Below are positions 7,935 to 17,189 of a stretch of 35,104 bases of DNA, piece by piece; within the stretch, counting starts at the first letter, position 1, and each line of letters opens with the position of its first letter. The position numbers were made by a program, and so were the translations under genes. The DNA is taken from contig JASJXX010000021.1 of NCBI GenBank assembly GCA_030123765.1, positions 1 to 35,104 on the forward strand, given 5' to 3'. The stretch is from Actinomycetota bacterium. GTDB lineage: Bacteria; Actinomycetota; Acidimicrobiia; Spongiisociales; UBA5794. A model generated the notes under the pieces. The model saw only the letters and a program-made list of their open reading frames with translations, searched no databases and was not told the origin of the DNA.

Positions 7935-8965
7935 TCTGGCGTTCAGACGAGCCAGTGTCGACAATCATCGTGGGGCGAGGCGTCAACAACGTTCTCGCCG
8001 ACATCGTCCACTCGCATTCGTACGAGCGCGTCGTGATCCTCTGTCAGCCGCCCACTAGCCGACTGGCCGAGACGTACGCGAACGTCTTAGCAGATGTGGG
8101 GATCGCAGTTAGCGGCTACACGCTGCCCGATGGCGAGGACGCAAAACAGCTGGGGATCGTTGAAGACGTATACCGTTTCCTCAACGAGACTGGTTTCACC
8201 AGGGATGACCTGATCATCGGTGTCGGCGGCGGCTCCCTGACCGATGTTGCCGGATTCGTTGGTGGCACGTATCTGCGTGGCGTCGCCGTGGTCTACGTCG
8301 CAACATCCCTTCTCGGGGCGGTGGATGCTTCGATCGGCGGCAAGACCGGCGTCAACCTCGACGGAAAGAACCTGGTGGGCGTCTTCGCCCACCCTCTCAC
8401 GGTCCTGATCGACATCGATATCATCGACGAACTCTCCCCTGTGATGAAGCGGGCAGGTGCAGCCGAAGCGCTCAAAACCGGGTTTATCGAGGACATGAGG
8501 ATCGTTGAGGCGTACGAGGCAGGGGGTCTCGACGTCGATCTCCTGGAGATCGTCAACCGTTCGGTCGCCGTGAAGGTGGGGATCGTCACCGAGGACTTCA
8601 AGGAGCGTGGGAGGCGTGCAATCCTCAACTACGGCCACACTGTGGGGCACGCTATCGAGACGACAACGGGACGCAGCCACGGAGAGTCGGTCGCGATCGG
8701 AATGGTTGCCGAGGGAGCAGCGTCGAGCGCGTACTTCGGATTCACAGGAGAGGAGCGACAGAGAGCGGTGCTCGAACAGGTAGGTCTCCCCACCCGCGCA
8801 GCAGACGCGGGCGAGGTGACGATACGCGCCCAGATGGCCCTCGACAAGAAGCGTGATGCCGGGGGCCTTCGGATGATCCTTCTGGAAGACTTCGGATCAC
8901 CCAAGGTCGTACACGCTGACGACGCTACCGTACAAGCTGCACTCGATGCCGTCGGTATCACCTGA
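7919..8965 (+). CDS. aroB: 3-dehydroquinate synthase
   Basis: This NAD+- and metal-dependent enzyme cyclises DAHP to 3-dehydroquinate, the second shikimate step. The protein is 348 residues. GVGGGSLTDVAGF binds NAD. GGKTGVNL and KNLVG are the conserved Lys blocks. LNYGHTVGHAIE and the downstream HGESVAIGM supply the metal-binding His residues. I chose ATG 7919 because GGGAGG lies 7 nt upstream. The earlier in-frame ATG at 7862 falls inside aroK and adds a non-conserved extension. Confidence 0.97.
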   Translation: MRRHVIWRSDEPVSTIIVGRGVNNVLADIVHSHSYERVVILCQPPTSRLAETYANVLADVGIAVSGYTLPDGEDAKQLGIVEDVYRFLNETGFTRDDLIIGVGGGSLTDVAGFVGGTYLRGVAVVYVATSLLGAVDASIGGKTGVNLDGKNLVGVFAHPLTVLIDIDIIDELSPVMKRAGAAEALKTGFIEDMRIVEAYEAGGLDVDLLEIVNRSVAVKVGIVTEDFKERGRRAILNYGHTVGHAIETTTGRSHGESVAIGMVAEGAASSAYFGFTGEERQRAVLEQVGLPTRAADAGEVTIRAQMALDKKRDAGGLRMILLEDFGSPKVVHADDATVQAALDAVGIT

Positions 8966-9008
8966 TCAGATCAGACGAGAGGACCGCGGCAATGAAGGAT
9001 GATGACGG

Positions 9009-9569
9009 ATGATCTCGACGAACGACGTGAGGCCAGGGATGGCGCTGAATCTTCCCGATGGCCTGTTCTCCGTGATCGAGTACCAGCATGTGAAACCAGG
9101 CAAGGGCAAGGCATTCGTGCGCATGAAACTCAAGAACGTACGAACCGGTGCAGTGCTCGACAAAACCTTTCGCGCGGGGGAGAACGTCCCCAAGGCGCGC
9201 ATAGACAGACGAGATTTCACCTACCTCTACAAAGACGACATGGGGTTCAACTTCATGGATGGCGAGACCTTCGAACAGATCTCCATCGGTGAGGGCCTTG
9301 TTGGCGCAAAGGCAGACTTCATGCCTGACGGAGCGACCGTTCGTATCGCTATGTTCGAGGAGATGCCCGTCGACATCGAACTTGCGGCCTCAGTCGAGCT
9401 CGAGGTGACGTTCGCGGAGCCTGGGGTGAAGGGCGATCGCGTATCAGGCGCGACCAAACCGGTCACTCTCGCGACGGGCCGCGTCATCCAGGTGCCGTTG
9501 TTTGTGGATCAGGGTGACGTCGTGAAGGTCGATACGCGGACGGGCGATTACATCACGCGGGTCTCGTGA
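9009..9569 (+). CDS. efp: Elongation factor P
   Basis: EF-P binds the ribosome between the P and E sites and rescues stalling at polyproline stretches. The 186 residues give the usual three-barrel protein. The tip loop in domain I reads KPGKGKAF, with K32 at the position modified in some bacteria. In actinobacteria this Lys is generally thought to act unmodified. The ending GDYITRVS is typical. AAGGA at 8995-8999 is a usable Shine-Dalgarno, although a 6-codon ORF (8992-9012) also overlaps the start. The stop overlaps the nusB GTG. Confidence 0.97.
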   Translation: MISTNDVRPGMALNLPDGLFSVIEYQHVKPGKGKAFVRMKLKNVRTGAVLDKTFRAGENVPKARIDRRDFTYLYKDDMGFNFMDGETFEQISIGEGLVGAKADFMPDGATVRIAMFEEMPVDIELAASVELEVTFAEPGVKGDRVSGATKPVTLATGRVIQVPLFVDQGDVVKVDTRTGDYITRVS

Positions 9570-9952
9570 AACACACCGAGGCGAGGGAGGAGGCACTCGG
9601 CGCCCTCTACGGAGCCGATACGCGTGGGCTCGACGTGATCGACATCACGAAGATCTCTCTCCGTGCTGCTGAGCTCGCCGAGGGCGCCTGGGATCGGCGC
9701 GAGGAGATTGATGGCGTGATCTCTCATGCCTCCTCTCACTGGCGGATAGAGCGGATGCCCGTTGTAGACCGCAACATTCTTCGGATCGGCGTCTACGAGC
9801 TGACCCAATCGGACCTTCCTGTGGGCATTGTCATCTCGGAGGCGGTCGAACTGGCGAAGAAGTATTCGACGGCGAAGAGTGGTGCATTCGTCAACGGCGT
9901 CCTCTCTGCGGTGGCCGACACGGTTGAGGATTCGGAGTCCGCGGAGATGTAG
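9566..9952 (+). CDS. nusB: Transcription antitermination protein NusB
   Basis: NusB pairs with NusE (S10) at boxA RNA in rRNA operons and promotes antitermination. At 128 residues it is a compact family member. Recognisable blocks are REEALGALYGAD at the N-terminus, VDRNILRIGVYEL in the middle, VISEAVELAKKYS and the C-terminal FVNGVLSAVA. GTG 9566 overlaps the efp stop by 4 bp. Its 3' end probably holds the promoter of the downstream pyr operon. Confidence 0.95.
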   Translation: MKHTEAREEALGALYGADTRGLDVIDITKISLRAAELAEGAWDRREEIDGVISHASSHWRIERMPVVDRNILRIGVYELTQSDLPVGIVISEAVELAKKYSTAKSGAFVNGVLSAVADTVEDSESAEM

Positions 9953-9958
9953 TAGGGT
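9931..9958 (+). promoter_or_regulatory. Candidate pyr operon promoter
   Basis: TTCGGA (9931-9936), a 16-bp spacer and TAGGGT (9953-9958) are the best promoter-like pair upstream of the PyrR leader. The -10 straddles and follows the nusB stop. A start near 9965 would place the PyrR-binding hairpin about 10 nt into the mRNA. The match to consensus is weak. Confidence 0.35.
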
Positions 9959-9973
9959 TCCACGAAACACCGA

Positions 9974-10004
9974 CCTTTAATTCGGTCCTGCGAGGCCGTA
10001 AAGG
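9974..10004 (+). promoter_or_regulatory. PyrR-binding RNA hairpin
   Basis: The outer stem CCTTTA/TAAAGG (9974-9979 with 9999-10004) encloses an inner CGG/CCG pair. Between them is a loop reading TCCTGCGAGG, close to the GGTCC-N-GAGAGG core of PyrR anti-terminator or repressor sites. UMP-bound PyrR is known to bind such hairpins, and in mycobacteria this represses translation. The 3' strand ends just before GGAG 10007-10010, so binding could also occlude that ribosome site. Confidence 0.85.
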
Positions 10005-10014
10005 ATGGAGAACG

Positions 10015-10092
10015 ATGAAGCAGATCACGCGGCCGCACGCCCACAACGTGCGGTCTTTCTCGTTGCGGGAGGACCTTCGATGCGCCAGGTAA
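10015..10092 (+). CDS. Putative pyr leader peptide (25 codons)
   Basis: The ORF starts at ATG 10015, 4 nt after GGAG, immediately downstream of the PyrR-binding hairpin, and ends with TAA at 10090-10092. It opens MKQITRPHAH and is basic overall. It runs through the terminator-like hairpin 10033-10053, covers the pyrR start at 10080, and its stop overlaps the second in-frame Met codon of pyrR (TAATG). This suggests that leader translation controls hairpin formation or pyrR initiation. Translation is not demonstrated. Conservation across relatives would be the key support. Confidence 0.4.
   Translation: MKQITRPHAHNVRSFSLREDLRCAR
10033..10064 (+). terminator. Attenuator-like hairpin before pyrR
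   Basis: The 7-bp perfect stem CCGCACG/CGTGCGG (10033-10039 with 10047-10053) has a 7-nt loop and is followed by the T-rich tract TCTTTCTCGTT. This resembles an intrinsic terminator inside the pyr leader. It would fit transcription attenuation by PyrR or by ribosome position, rather than only translational repression. Confidence 0.5.
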
Positions 10093-10613
10093 TGTCAGAG
10101 ACGGAACTTGGTCGAGTCACGAGGCGGATCGCACACGAGATCGTTGAACGCAACCATGGCACGGAGAACATTGTCCTGGTTGGAATTCTCACCAGAGGCA
10201 AGCCGTTCGCTGAGCGAATAGCGAAGGTCCTGTCAGAGATCGAGGGTCGTCCCGTGCTGCCGGGGAGCCTCGACATCGGGATGTATCGTGACGACCTCGA
10301 TACCAGGCCGAAGACCAGGATCGGCCCCACAAACATACCAGAGAGCATCGACGGCAGAACAGTCATCCTTGCCGACGATGTGCTGTTCACCGGTCGGACG
10401 ATTAGAGCAGCACTCGACGCCCTTACTGATCTGGGTCGGCCGGGCGCTGTCCAGCTCGCCGTCGTGGTGGACCGCGGGCATCGGCAGCTCCCCATCAGGG
10501 CCGACTTCGTAGGCAAGAACATCCCGACCGCCGCCGCAGAGCGCGTCTCGGTGCGCTTTGAGGAGATCGACGGCGCAGACGGCGTGTGGATCGATGCGGG
10601 AGTGGAGGAATGA
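10080..10613 (+). CDS. pyrR: Bifunctional pyr operon regulator / uracil phosphoribosyltransferase
   Basis: PyrR senses UMP/PRPP and binds the pyr leader RNA, and it has weak UPRTase activity. The 177-residue protein has the type I PRTase fold. ELGRVTRRIAHEI is the conserved N-terminal helix, and VGILTRGKPFAERIA follows. The PRPP loop is ILADDVLFTGRT. I chose ATG 10080 because GGGAGGA (10067-10073) is 6 nt upstream. An in-frame ATG at 10005 would translate the leader hairpins and adds no conserved residues. A second candidate is ATG 10092. The stop overlaps pyrB (ATGA). Confidence 0.93.
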   Translation: MRQVMSETELGRVTRRIAHEIVERNHGTENIVLVGILTRGKPFAERIAKVLSEIEGRPVLPGSLDIGMYRDDLDTRPKTRIGPTNIPESIDGRTVILADDVLFTGRTIRAALDALTDLGRPGAVQLAVVVDRGHRQLPIRADFVGKNIPTAAAERVSVRFEEIDGADGVWIDAGVEE

Positions 10614-11527
10614 ACCATCTGCTCACGATGGAGAACCTCGACAGGGGGACTCTTGAGAGTCTGCTCGACGAAGCCGACGACTTCGCCGAGGTGCTCACCC
10701 GACCGATCCCGAAGGTGCCCGCACTGCGCGGGAAGACCGTCGCCACCATGTTCTTCGAGCCATCTACCCGCACGAGGATGTCCTTCGAGAAGGCAGCGAA
10801 AGCGCTCTCTGCCGACACGGTTTCATTCTCGCCGGGAACCTCGGCGCTATCGAAGGGGGAGTCCCTCAAGGACACGGTGCTCACGGTGAGGGCTATGGGA
10901 GTCGACCTCATGATTGTGCGGCACCAGGCGACGGGGGCACCGTGGCGCATAGCGGAGTGGTTGGACATCCCGATCATCAACGGAGGCGATGGAGCCCATC
11001 AGCATCCGACCCAGGCGTTACTCGACTGTCTGACCATCCGTCAGCGATTCGGCTCCCTCGACGGGTTGACCATCGCGATTGTTGGCGATGTCAAGCATTC
11101 TCGGGTCGCTCGCTCAGACATCTTCGCCATGACCGCACTCGGGGCGAAGGTGATTCTTGTGGGACCGTCGACGCTTCTCCCGCTCGACCCGGAGGCGTGG
11201 CCGGTGACTGTGACGTCAAATCTCGATGAGGTTCTCGACGCCGTTGACGTCGTGTACTTGCTGAGGGTGCAGACCGAACGCGGTGGCGCCTCGGTCTTCC
11301 CCTCGCTTGCAGAGTACGCAGTGAAGTACGGAATGAACACGGAACGTCTCGCTCGTCTGAGGCCGGATGCCGTTGTGATGCATCCCGGGCCGATGAACCG
11401 CGGTGTCGAGATCGGGTACGACGTCGCTGACGATGACAGGTCTCTGGTGCTCCAACAAGTGACGAACGGGATCGCCGTGCGGATGGCAGTGCTGTTCCGT
11501 CTGATCGGAGGAGAGCAAGATGCATGA
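10610..11527 (+). CDS. pyrB: Aspartate carbamoyltransferase catalytic chain
   Basis: This enzyme condenses carbamoyl phosphate and aspartate, committing flux to pyrimidines. The protein is 305 residues. FFEPSTRTRMSFE is the carbamoyl-phosphate site, SKGESLKDT carries the mobile Ser/Lys loop, HPTQALLD follows, and MHPGPMNRGVEI lies near the C-terminus. No pyrI regulatory chain is present, so control probably rests on PyrR. ATG 10610 overlaps the pyrR stop and is preceded by GGAGG. The 3' end overlaps pyrC by 8 bp. Confidence 0.97.
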   Translation: MNHLLTMENLDRGTLESLLDEADDFAEVLTRPIPKVPALRGKTVATMFFEPSTRTRMSFEKAAKALSADTVSFSPGTSALSKGESLKDTVLTVRAMGVDLMIVRHQATGAPWRIAEWLDIPIINGGDGAHQHPTQALLDCLTIRQRFGSLDGLTIAIVGDVKHSRVARSDIFAMTALGAKVILVGPSTLLPLDPEAWPVTVTSNLDEVLDAVDVVYLLRVQTERGGASVFPSLAEYAVKYGMNTERLARLRPDAVVMHPGPMNRGVEIGYDVADDDRSLVLQQVTNGIAVRMAVLFRLIGGEQDA

Positions 11528-12782
11528 TCTCGTTCTGGTCGGCGGGTCAGTCCTCACCGACGCGGGCCTCCGCACCACAGATGTAGCGGTCACCGACGGA
11601 AGGGTGACGGCCATCGGACGCGAGCTCGGGGAGTCCCGCGAGATCGTTGAGTGCTCAGGCGCGTGGGTCGGCCCGGGCTTTGTCGACCTGCATACACACC
11701 TACGCGATCCTGGTCACGAATGGAGAGAAGACATAGGGAGCGGGTCGGCTGCAGCGGCAGCGGGCGGCTATACCGCCCTGGTCGCGATGCCGAACACTGA
11801 CCCACCGATCGACGCCGGGCACCTCGCTCTGCGTATATCGGACGAGGCACGCAGAGTGGGTAAGGTCGCGGTTGTGTCGGCGGGATGCCTCACGATGGGG
11901 AGAGGGGGGGAGCGGATGGCGCATCTCGACGATCTCTGGTCCGCGGGGGTTCGACTCTTCACGGATGACGGAGACTCGCTCCAGAACGTCGCGGTGCTGC
12001 GCTCCGTCATGGAGTACGTGGCGCAGCTCGGCGGCGTCGTATCCCAACACGCGCTCGACGCCGATCTCTCCGGTGCAGGTTTCATGCATGAAGGCTCGGT
12101 CTCTTCCCGCCTCGGCATATACGGCATCCCGAGACAGGCGGACGACATCGTGATCGCCCGTGACATCGCGATTATGCGCATGACGGGGGTGCGCTATCAC
12201 GTGCAGCATCTCTCAACGGCAGGTGGGGTTGCACTCGTTGCTGCAGCGAAGGCGGAGGGGCTGCCGATAACTGCGGAGGTCACTCCGCATCATCTGATGT
12301 TCGACCACACAGCCGTCATGTCTACAGACTCCAACTTCAAGATGATGCCGCCGCTGAGAGAGGAGAGCGATAGGGAGGCTCTCGTCGAGGGCCTCCGATC
12401 GGGTGTCATTGACGCTGTCGCAACCGATCATGCGCCCCAGAGCGCGGTTGAGAAGGACGTACCCTTCGAGCATGCGCTCAACGGCGTGATCGGTCTTGAA
12501 TGGGCGGCATCGGTTGTCAACGGCGTGGTCTCGCTTGATCAGGACGTGTTCTTCGATCGCATGTCGATCACTCCGGCAGCCATCGCGGGGTTCACCGACC
12601 ACGGACGAGCGGTGGCAGTCGGGGCAGAAGCGAACCTCGTCGTCTTCGACCCGAACGTGAGATGGACGCCGACATCGACTCGTTCGAGGTCGCGCAACGC
12701 ACCCTATCTCGGGCGAGAACTCACGGGGAGGGTGGAGGTGACGATCCTCGGAGGGGCGATTACCTATGGAGGTGAACTATGA
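11520..12782 (+). CDS. pyrC: Dihydroorotase (class I)
   Basis: This enzyme cyclises carbamoyl aspartate to dihydroorotate. The 420-residue amidohydrolase has the metal-site GFVDLHTHLRDPG at about residues 53-65. The TDDG segment supplies the Asp typical of the class I form. QHAL, QHLS and VATDHAP supply further ligands. The Shine-Dalgarno GGAGGAG lies just upstream of ATG 11520. It starts inside the end of pyrB and overlaps carA by 4 bp, which indicates tight coupling. The ending is a typical small beta-sandwich. Confidence 0.96.
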   Translation: MHDLVLVGGSVLTDAGLRTTDVAVTDGRVTAIGRELGESREIVECSGAWVGPGFVDLHTHLRDPGHEWREDIGSGSAAAAAGGYTALVAMPNTDPPIDAGHLALRISDEARRVGKVAVVSAGCLTMGRGGERMAHLDDLWSAGVRLFTDDGDSLQNVAVLRSVMEYVAQLGGVVSQHALDADLSGAGFMHEGSVSSRLGIYGIPRQADDIVIARDIAIMRMTGVRYHVQHLSTAGGVALVAAAKAEGLPITAEVTPHHLMFDHTAVMSTDSNFKMMPPLREESDREALVEGLRSGVIDAVATDHAPQSAVEKDVPFEHALNGVIGLEWAASVVNGVVSLDQDVFFDRMSITPAAIAGFTDHGRAVAVGAEANLVVFDPNVRWTPTSTRSRSRNAPYLGRELTGRVEVTILGGAITYGGEL

Positions 12783-13945
12783 GAGAGGGGCTGCTTGTCA
12801 CAGCGGACGGAGCGGTGTTCCGCGGCAGGTCAGGAGGTGTTGCGGGCGTCGCGACAGGCGAAGCGGTATTTAACACTGCGATGACGGGGTACCAGGAGAT
12901 CATCACAGATCCTTCCTACGCTGGTCAGATTGTGATTCTGACGGCGCCCCAGATCGGAAATTATGGATCAACCGATCGTGACGACCAGTCGTCCCGAGTC
13001 CACGCACGTGCGCTCGTAACGAGATCAATGAGCAGGATCGCCTCTTCGTGGCGCTCCACAGAGCCCTTCGACGAATATCTTGTGCGTCACGGCGTGGTCG
13101 CTCTCTGCGATGTCGACACCCGGCGTCTCACACGCCACATCCGTGATCATGGGGCCATGCCTGTGGCGGTGGGAACGGAGATCGACGAAGCAGAGCTCGT
13201 CGAGCTCGCTGCGGCCGAGCCCTCGATGGTGGGACAGGACCTCGCGAGCGCCGTGTCCACTACGGAGAAGTACTTGTGCAGAGCCACGACCGACGCTGTC
13301 GGCCACGTCGTCGCGTTCGACTTCGGGATTAAGACGGAGATGATTCGCTCGTTGAACGGCCGCGGTCTCGACGTCACCGTGGTTCCTGCATCGACGTCGG
13401 CTGCCGAAGCTCTCGCGCTCCAGCCCGACGCTGTCTTCCTCTCGAACGGCCCGGGCGACCCGGAGCCGCTTGCAGGGCCGATTGAGGCGATCAGGGGCCT
13501 CCTCGGAAAGACCCCCGTGTTCGGAGTCTGCCTCGGGCACCAACTCCTGGGCCTCGCGCTCGGTGCAACCACGTTCAAGTTGCCCTTCGGCCATCACGGA
13601 GGGAACCACCCGGTGCGAAGGCTCTCAGATGGAAGAGTGGCGATCACCTCCCAGAATCACGGGTTCGCTGTCGATCTGTGGTCCCTTGCAGGCGGAGAGC
13701 GCCCCGCCCGCCGGGGACTCCCGACTCCGGATCTGCTGCCCGTGAGCGTCGAGACGCAATTCGGCGACGTGTCGCCCACCCATCAGAATCTCAACGACGG
13801 CACGACGGAGGGTCTGGAGTGCCGGGACGTTGACGCCTTCTCGGTGCAGTATCACCCGGAAGCGGCCCCCGGCCCGAACGATGCAACCGTCCTCTTCGAC
13901 CAATTCGCCACCATGGTGAAGGAGAGCCGTGCCGAAACGACGTGA
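12779..13945 (+). CDS. carA: Carbamoyl-phosphate synthase small chain
   Basis: CarA is the glutaminase subunit that hydrolyses glutamine and passes ammonia to CarB. The protein is 388 residues. The N-terminal CPSase small-chain domain includes [17 protein letters not shown]. The C-terminal class I amidotransferase domain has the nucleophile Cys in [13 protein letters not shown] and the His/Glu pair in [16 protein letters not shown] is the oxyanion region. ATG 12779 overlaps the pyrC stop, and the 3' end overlaps carB by 17 bp. Confidence 0.97.
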   Translation: MREGLLVTADGAVFRGRSGGVAGVATGEAVFNTAMTGYQEIITDPSYAGQIVILTAPQIGNYGSTDRDDQSSRVHARALVTRSMSRIASSWRSTEPFDEYLVRHGVVALCDVDTRRLTRHIRDHGAMPVAVGTEIDEAELVELAAAEPSMVGQDLASAVSTTEKYLCRATTDAVGHVVAFDFGIKTEMIRSLNGRGLDVTVVPASTSAAEALALQPDAVFLSNGPGDPEPLAGPIEAIRGLLGKTPVFGVCLGHQLLGLALGATTFKLPFGHHGGNHPVRRLSDGRVAITSQNHGFAVDLWSLAGGERPARRGLPTPDLLPVSVETQFGDVSPTHQNLNDGTTEGLECRDVDAFSVQYHPEAAPGPNDATVLFDQFATMVKESRAETT

Positions 13946-16900
13946 CATCAAGTCGATCCTCGTGATCGGCTCTGGTCCGATCATCATCGGCCAAGGGTGC
14001 GAGTTCGACTACAGCGGCACGCAGGCTGTGAAGGTGCTGAGGGAGCAGGGCTACCGCGTCATCCTCGTGAACTCGAACCCTGCGACGATCATGACAGATC
14101 CCGAGTTTGCCGACGCGACGTATATCGAGCCGATCACCGCCTCTGTGGTCGAACAGATTCTGCGTAAGGAGCGTCCTGACGCCGTGCTCCCCACGCTCGG
14201 TGGCCAGACGGCTCTCAACGTCACGATGGAGCTCGCGAAGCGGAACGTCTTCGACGACCTTGCGATCGAACTCATAGGAGCCTCACTTGACGCAATTGAG
14301 GCTGCAGAAGACCGCGGCCGCTTCAAAGAGATCATGGAAGCCGCGGGTATGGAGACGGCCGAGGGACACTACGTGAGGTCGATGGAAGACGCGAGAGCCG
14401 CGGTCGAAGACCTCGGTTACCCCGTGATGGTCCGTCCAAGCTACATCCTGGGCGGGGGAGGAACGGGCCTCGCGTACGACGAAGACGAGTTCGAGCGAGT
14501 CGTCCAGATCGGCATGGACGCCTCTCCAATCGGCGAGATCCTGATTGAGGTCTCCGTGTACGGTTGGAAGGAGTTCGAGCTCGAAGTGATGCGGGATTCA
14601 GCGGACAATGCAGTGATCGTATGCTCGATCGAGAATCTCGATCCTATGGGCGTCCACACCGGGGATTCGATCACAGTCGCACCCGTGATGACGCTCTCCG
14701 ACCGGGAGTATCAGGCAATGCGGGACGACGCGATCGCGTGCGTGCGCGCGATCGGTGTTGAGACCGGTGGCTCAAACGTGCAGTTCGCTGTTGATCCGAA
14801 GACAGGGAGAAGGATCATCATCGAGATGAACCCGCGCGTGTCGCGTTCCTCTGCCCTTGCATCCAAGGCGACCGGGTTCCCCATTGCAAAGATGGCCGCG
14901 CTGCTCGCCGTCGGTTTCACTCTCGATGAGATAGCGAACGATATCACGGGGGCAACACCTGCCTCCTTCGAACCTGCCCTCGACTACGTCGTCGTGAAGG
15001 TGCCGAGGTTCGACCTCGCGAAGTTCCCCTCGGTCGAACCGGTGCTTGGCACCTCGATGCAGTCGGTCGGTGAGGCTATGGCGTTCGGCAGGACGTTCCC
15101 GGAAGCGCTCCAGAAAGCGCTGCGCAGCCTCGAGACCGGCCGCTGGGGCTTGAACGCCGACGCGGGTGAGGAGCGACTGAGGGAGCTCAACGATGATGAG
15201 CTCCAGGCGCGTGTCGCCGTGCCGAGTCCCGAGAGAGTCTACGAGGTCGCGGAGGCGCTCTATCGAGGTGCTGACGCGAACGAGATCGCCGAGGCAAGCT
15301 TTATCGACCCATGGTTCATTGATCAGATCGCGCAGGTCGTAGAGCTTCGTGGAACCCTGGAGTCCCGGGTGTCGGATCCCTCCCTGCTTCGCGAAGCGAA
15401 GCGCTTCGGTTTCTCAGACAAACAGCTCGCGTATCTCTGGAATCAGACGGCGTCCGATGTCGCCGAGCTCCGAAGAGAGCACGGCATCTCCGTGACATAC
15501 AAGACGGTTGACACCTGCGCTGCAGAGTTCGAAGCTCAGACACCGTATTTCTACTCTACGTTCGAGGACGACAGCGAGGCGCCGCCCGCAGGCACAGATA
15601 CTGTGATGGTGCTCGGATCCGGTCCGAACAGGATCGGACAAGGCATTGAGTTCGATTACTGCTGCGTGCACGCTGCTTTCGCGCTCGAAGACGCCGGCTA
15701 TGAGACGGTGATGGTCAACTGCAATCCGGAGACTGTCTCCACCGATTACGACACGTCGACGCGGCTCTACTTCGAACCACTCACCATTGAGGATGTCCTG
15801 GCCATAGTGGCGGTGGAGAAGCCCAAGGCCGTGATCGTGCAGTTCGGCGGACAGACCCCGCTCGGCCTTGCACATGAACTGGAGATGGCAGGGGTCCGGA
15901 TCGCAGGGACCTCGCCAGACTCCATCGACATGGCAGAGGACAGAGAGCGCTTCGCCCTCCTCTGCTCCGAGCTCGGCATCCGCCAGCCTCCCCACGGCAC
16001 GGCCGTGAATCTCGACGGGGCCATGGCCGTCGTCGACGAGATAGGGTTCCCTGTCATCGTGCGTCCCTCCTACGTGCTGGGGGGGAGAGCGATGCGGATC
16101 ATCTACGGCGTAGAGGAGCTCAGCAGTTATCTCGCGGACTTGTACTCCGTCGCACGCGGTAGCGAAGTGGACCTCTCTGCATCCCCTCTGCTCATAGATC
16201 GGTTCCTTGAGTCGGCTATTGAGGTGGACGTCGACGCGGTGTACGACGGTAACGATATGTATATCGGGGGGATCATGGAGCACGTCGAAGAGGCAGGAGT
16301 CCACTCGGGCGACTCTGCATGCGTCGTGCCCCCTCCGACTCTCTCTGATCGGGTGATCGACGAGATCCGTGAGGACACGCTGAAGTTGGCGAGGGGACTC
16401 GGCGTCCGTGGACTTCTGAACATTCAGTTCGCACTGCGCGGTGACGACCTCTTCGTTCTTGAAGCCAACCCGAGAGCCTCCCGAACAGTGCCTTTCATCT
16501 CGAAGGCGACAGGCGTCCCCCTTGCCAAGGTGGCGACGAGAGTGATGATGGGAGAGACGCTTGCCGACCTCAGGAAGGCGGGTGTCCTGCCTCACCAGAC
16601 TCCGGAGCTGCCGTACGTGGCGGTGAAGGAGGCGGTTCTTCCGTGGAAGCGTTTCCCGAACGAGGACACGCTGCTCGGCCCCGAGATGCGTGCCACGGGT
16701 GAGGTGATGGGGATCGGTCCCACAGTGGCGGTAGCGTACGCGAAGGCGCTGAGTGGGGCGGGCCACGTGGTGCCTAGCGGCGGCTCGGTATTCATCTCCC
16801 TCGCGGATCGGGACAAGGCGCGAGGTGTCGAGATTGCGCAGATCCTCATCGACCTGGGTTTCAAAATCTTCGCAACCCACGGCACGGCCGGGCACCTCGC

Positions 16901-17189
16901 GCGTAAGGGGATCGCGGCAACTCACGTCGACAAGGTGGGGGAGGGCGCCTACGACCCGGTTCGTCTCATTGAAGAGGAACGCATCGACTTGATTGTGAAC
17001 ACACCCGCAGGGGGGAAGGCGCGAGGCGACGGAAGGATCATCCGACTCGCAGCGACGAGGCACGGGATCCCGTGTGTCACGACGGCGGAGGGCGGCCTCG
17101 CCGTAGCGAGGAGTATCGTCGCAGCACGAAGCGGGACATTTGAAGTTGTGAGCATCCAGGACCACCATGAGGCTGCAGGTCTGAGATGA
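13929..17189 (+). CDS. carB: Carbamoyl-phosphate synthase large chain
   Basis: CarB makes carbamoyl phosphate from bicarbonate, ammonia and two ATP. The 1086-residue protein has two homologous ATP-grasp halves. The first opens with [19 protein letters not shown] and the second with [19 protein letters not shown]. Both halves have the MNPR/NPRASR metal-binding segments. The MGS-like allosteric domain at the C-terminus (from about residue 950) contains [10 protein letters not shown]. The start is GTG 13929, inside the end of carA. The stop overlaps pyrD (ATGA). No disruption is seen. Confidence 0.98.
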   Translation: MPKRRDIKSILVIGSGPIIIGQGCEFDYSGTQAVKVLREQGYRVILVNSNPATIMTDPEFADATYIEPITASVVEQILRKERPDAVLPTLGGQTALNVTMELAKRNVFDDLAIELIGASLDAIEAAEDRGRFKEIMEAAGMETAEGHYVRSMEDARAAVEDLGYPVMVRPSYILGGGGTGLAYDEDEFERVVQIGMDASPIGEILIEVSVYGWKEFELEVMRDSADNAVIVCSIENLDPMGVHTGDSITVAPVMTLSDREYQAMRDDAIACVRAIGVETGGSNVQFAVDPKTGRRIIIEMNPRVSRSSALASKATGFPIAKMAALLAVGFTLDEIANDITGATPASFEPALDYVVVKVPRFDLAKFPSVEPVLGTSMQSVGEAMAFGRTFPEALQKALRSLETGRWGLNADAGEERLRELNDDELQARVAVPSPERVYEVAEALYRGADANEIAEASFIDPWFIDQIAQVVELRGTLESRVSDPSLLREAKRFGFSDKQLAYLWNQTASDVAELRREHGISVTYKTVDTCAAEFEAQTPYFYSTFEDDSEAPPAGTDTVMVLGSGPNRIGQGIEFDYCCVHAAFALEDAGYETVMVNCNPETVSTDYDTSTRLYFEPLTIEDVLAIVAVEKPKAVIVQFGGQTPLGLAHELEMAGVRIAGTSPDSIDMAEDRERFALLCSELGIRQPPHGTAVNLDGAMAVVDEIGFPVIVRPSYVLGGRAMRIIYGVEELSSYLADLYSVARGSEVDLSASPLLIDRFLESAIEVDVDAVYDGNDMYIGGIMEHVEEAGVHSGDSACVVPPPTLSDRVIDEIREDTLKLARGLGVRGLLNIQFALRGDDLFVLEANPRASRTVPFISKATGVPLAKVATRVMMGETLADLRKAGVLPHQTPELPYVAVKEAVLPWKRFPNEDTLLGPEMRATGEVMGIGPTVAVAYAKALSGAGHVVPSGGSVFISLADRDKARGVEIAQILIDLGFKIFATHGTAGHLARKGIAATHVDKVGEGAYDPVRLIEEERIDLIVNTPAGGKARGDGRIIRLAATRHGIPCVTTAEGGLAVARSIVAARSGTFEVVSIQDHHEAAGLR

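Noticed and set aside
15414-17168. 584-codon open frame on the minus strand
   Set aside because: Exactly antisense to carB. Its composition is that of a shadow frame in GC-rich DNA, with no recognisable motif.
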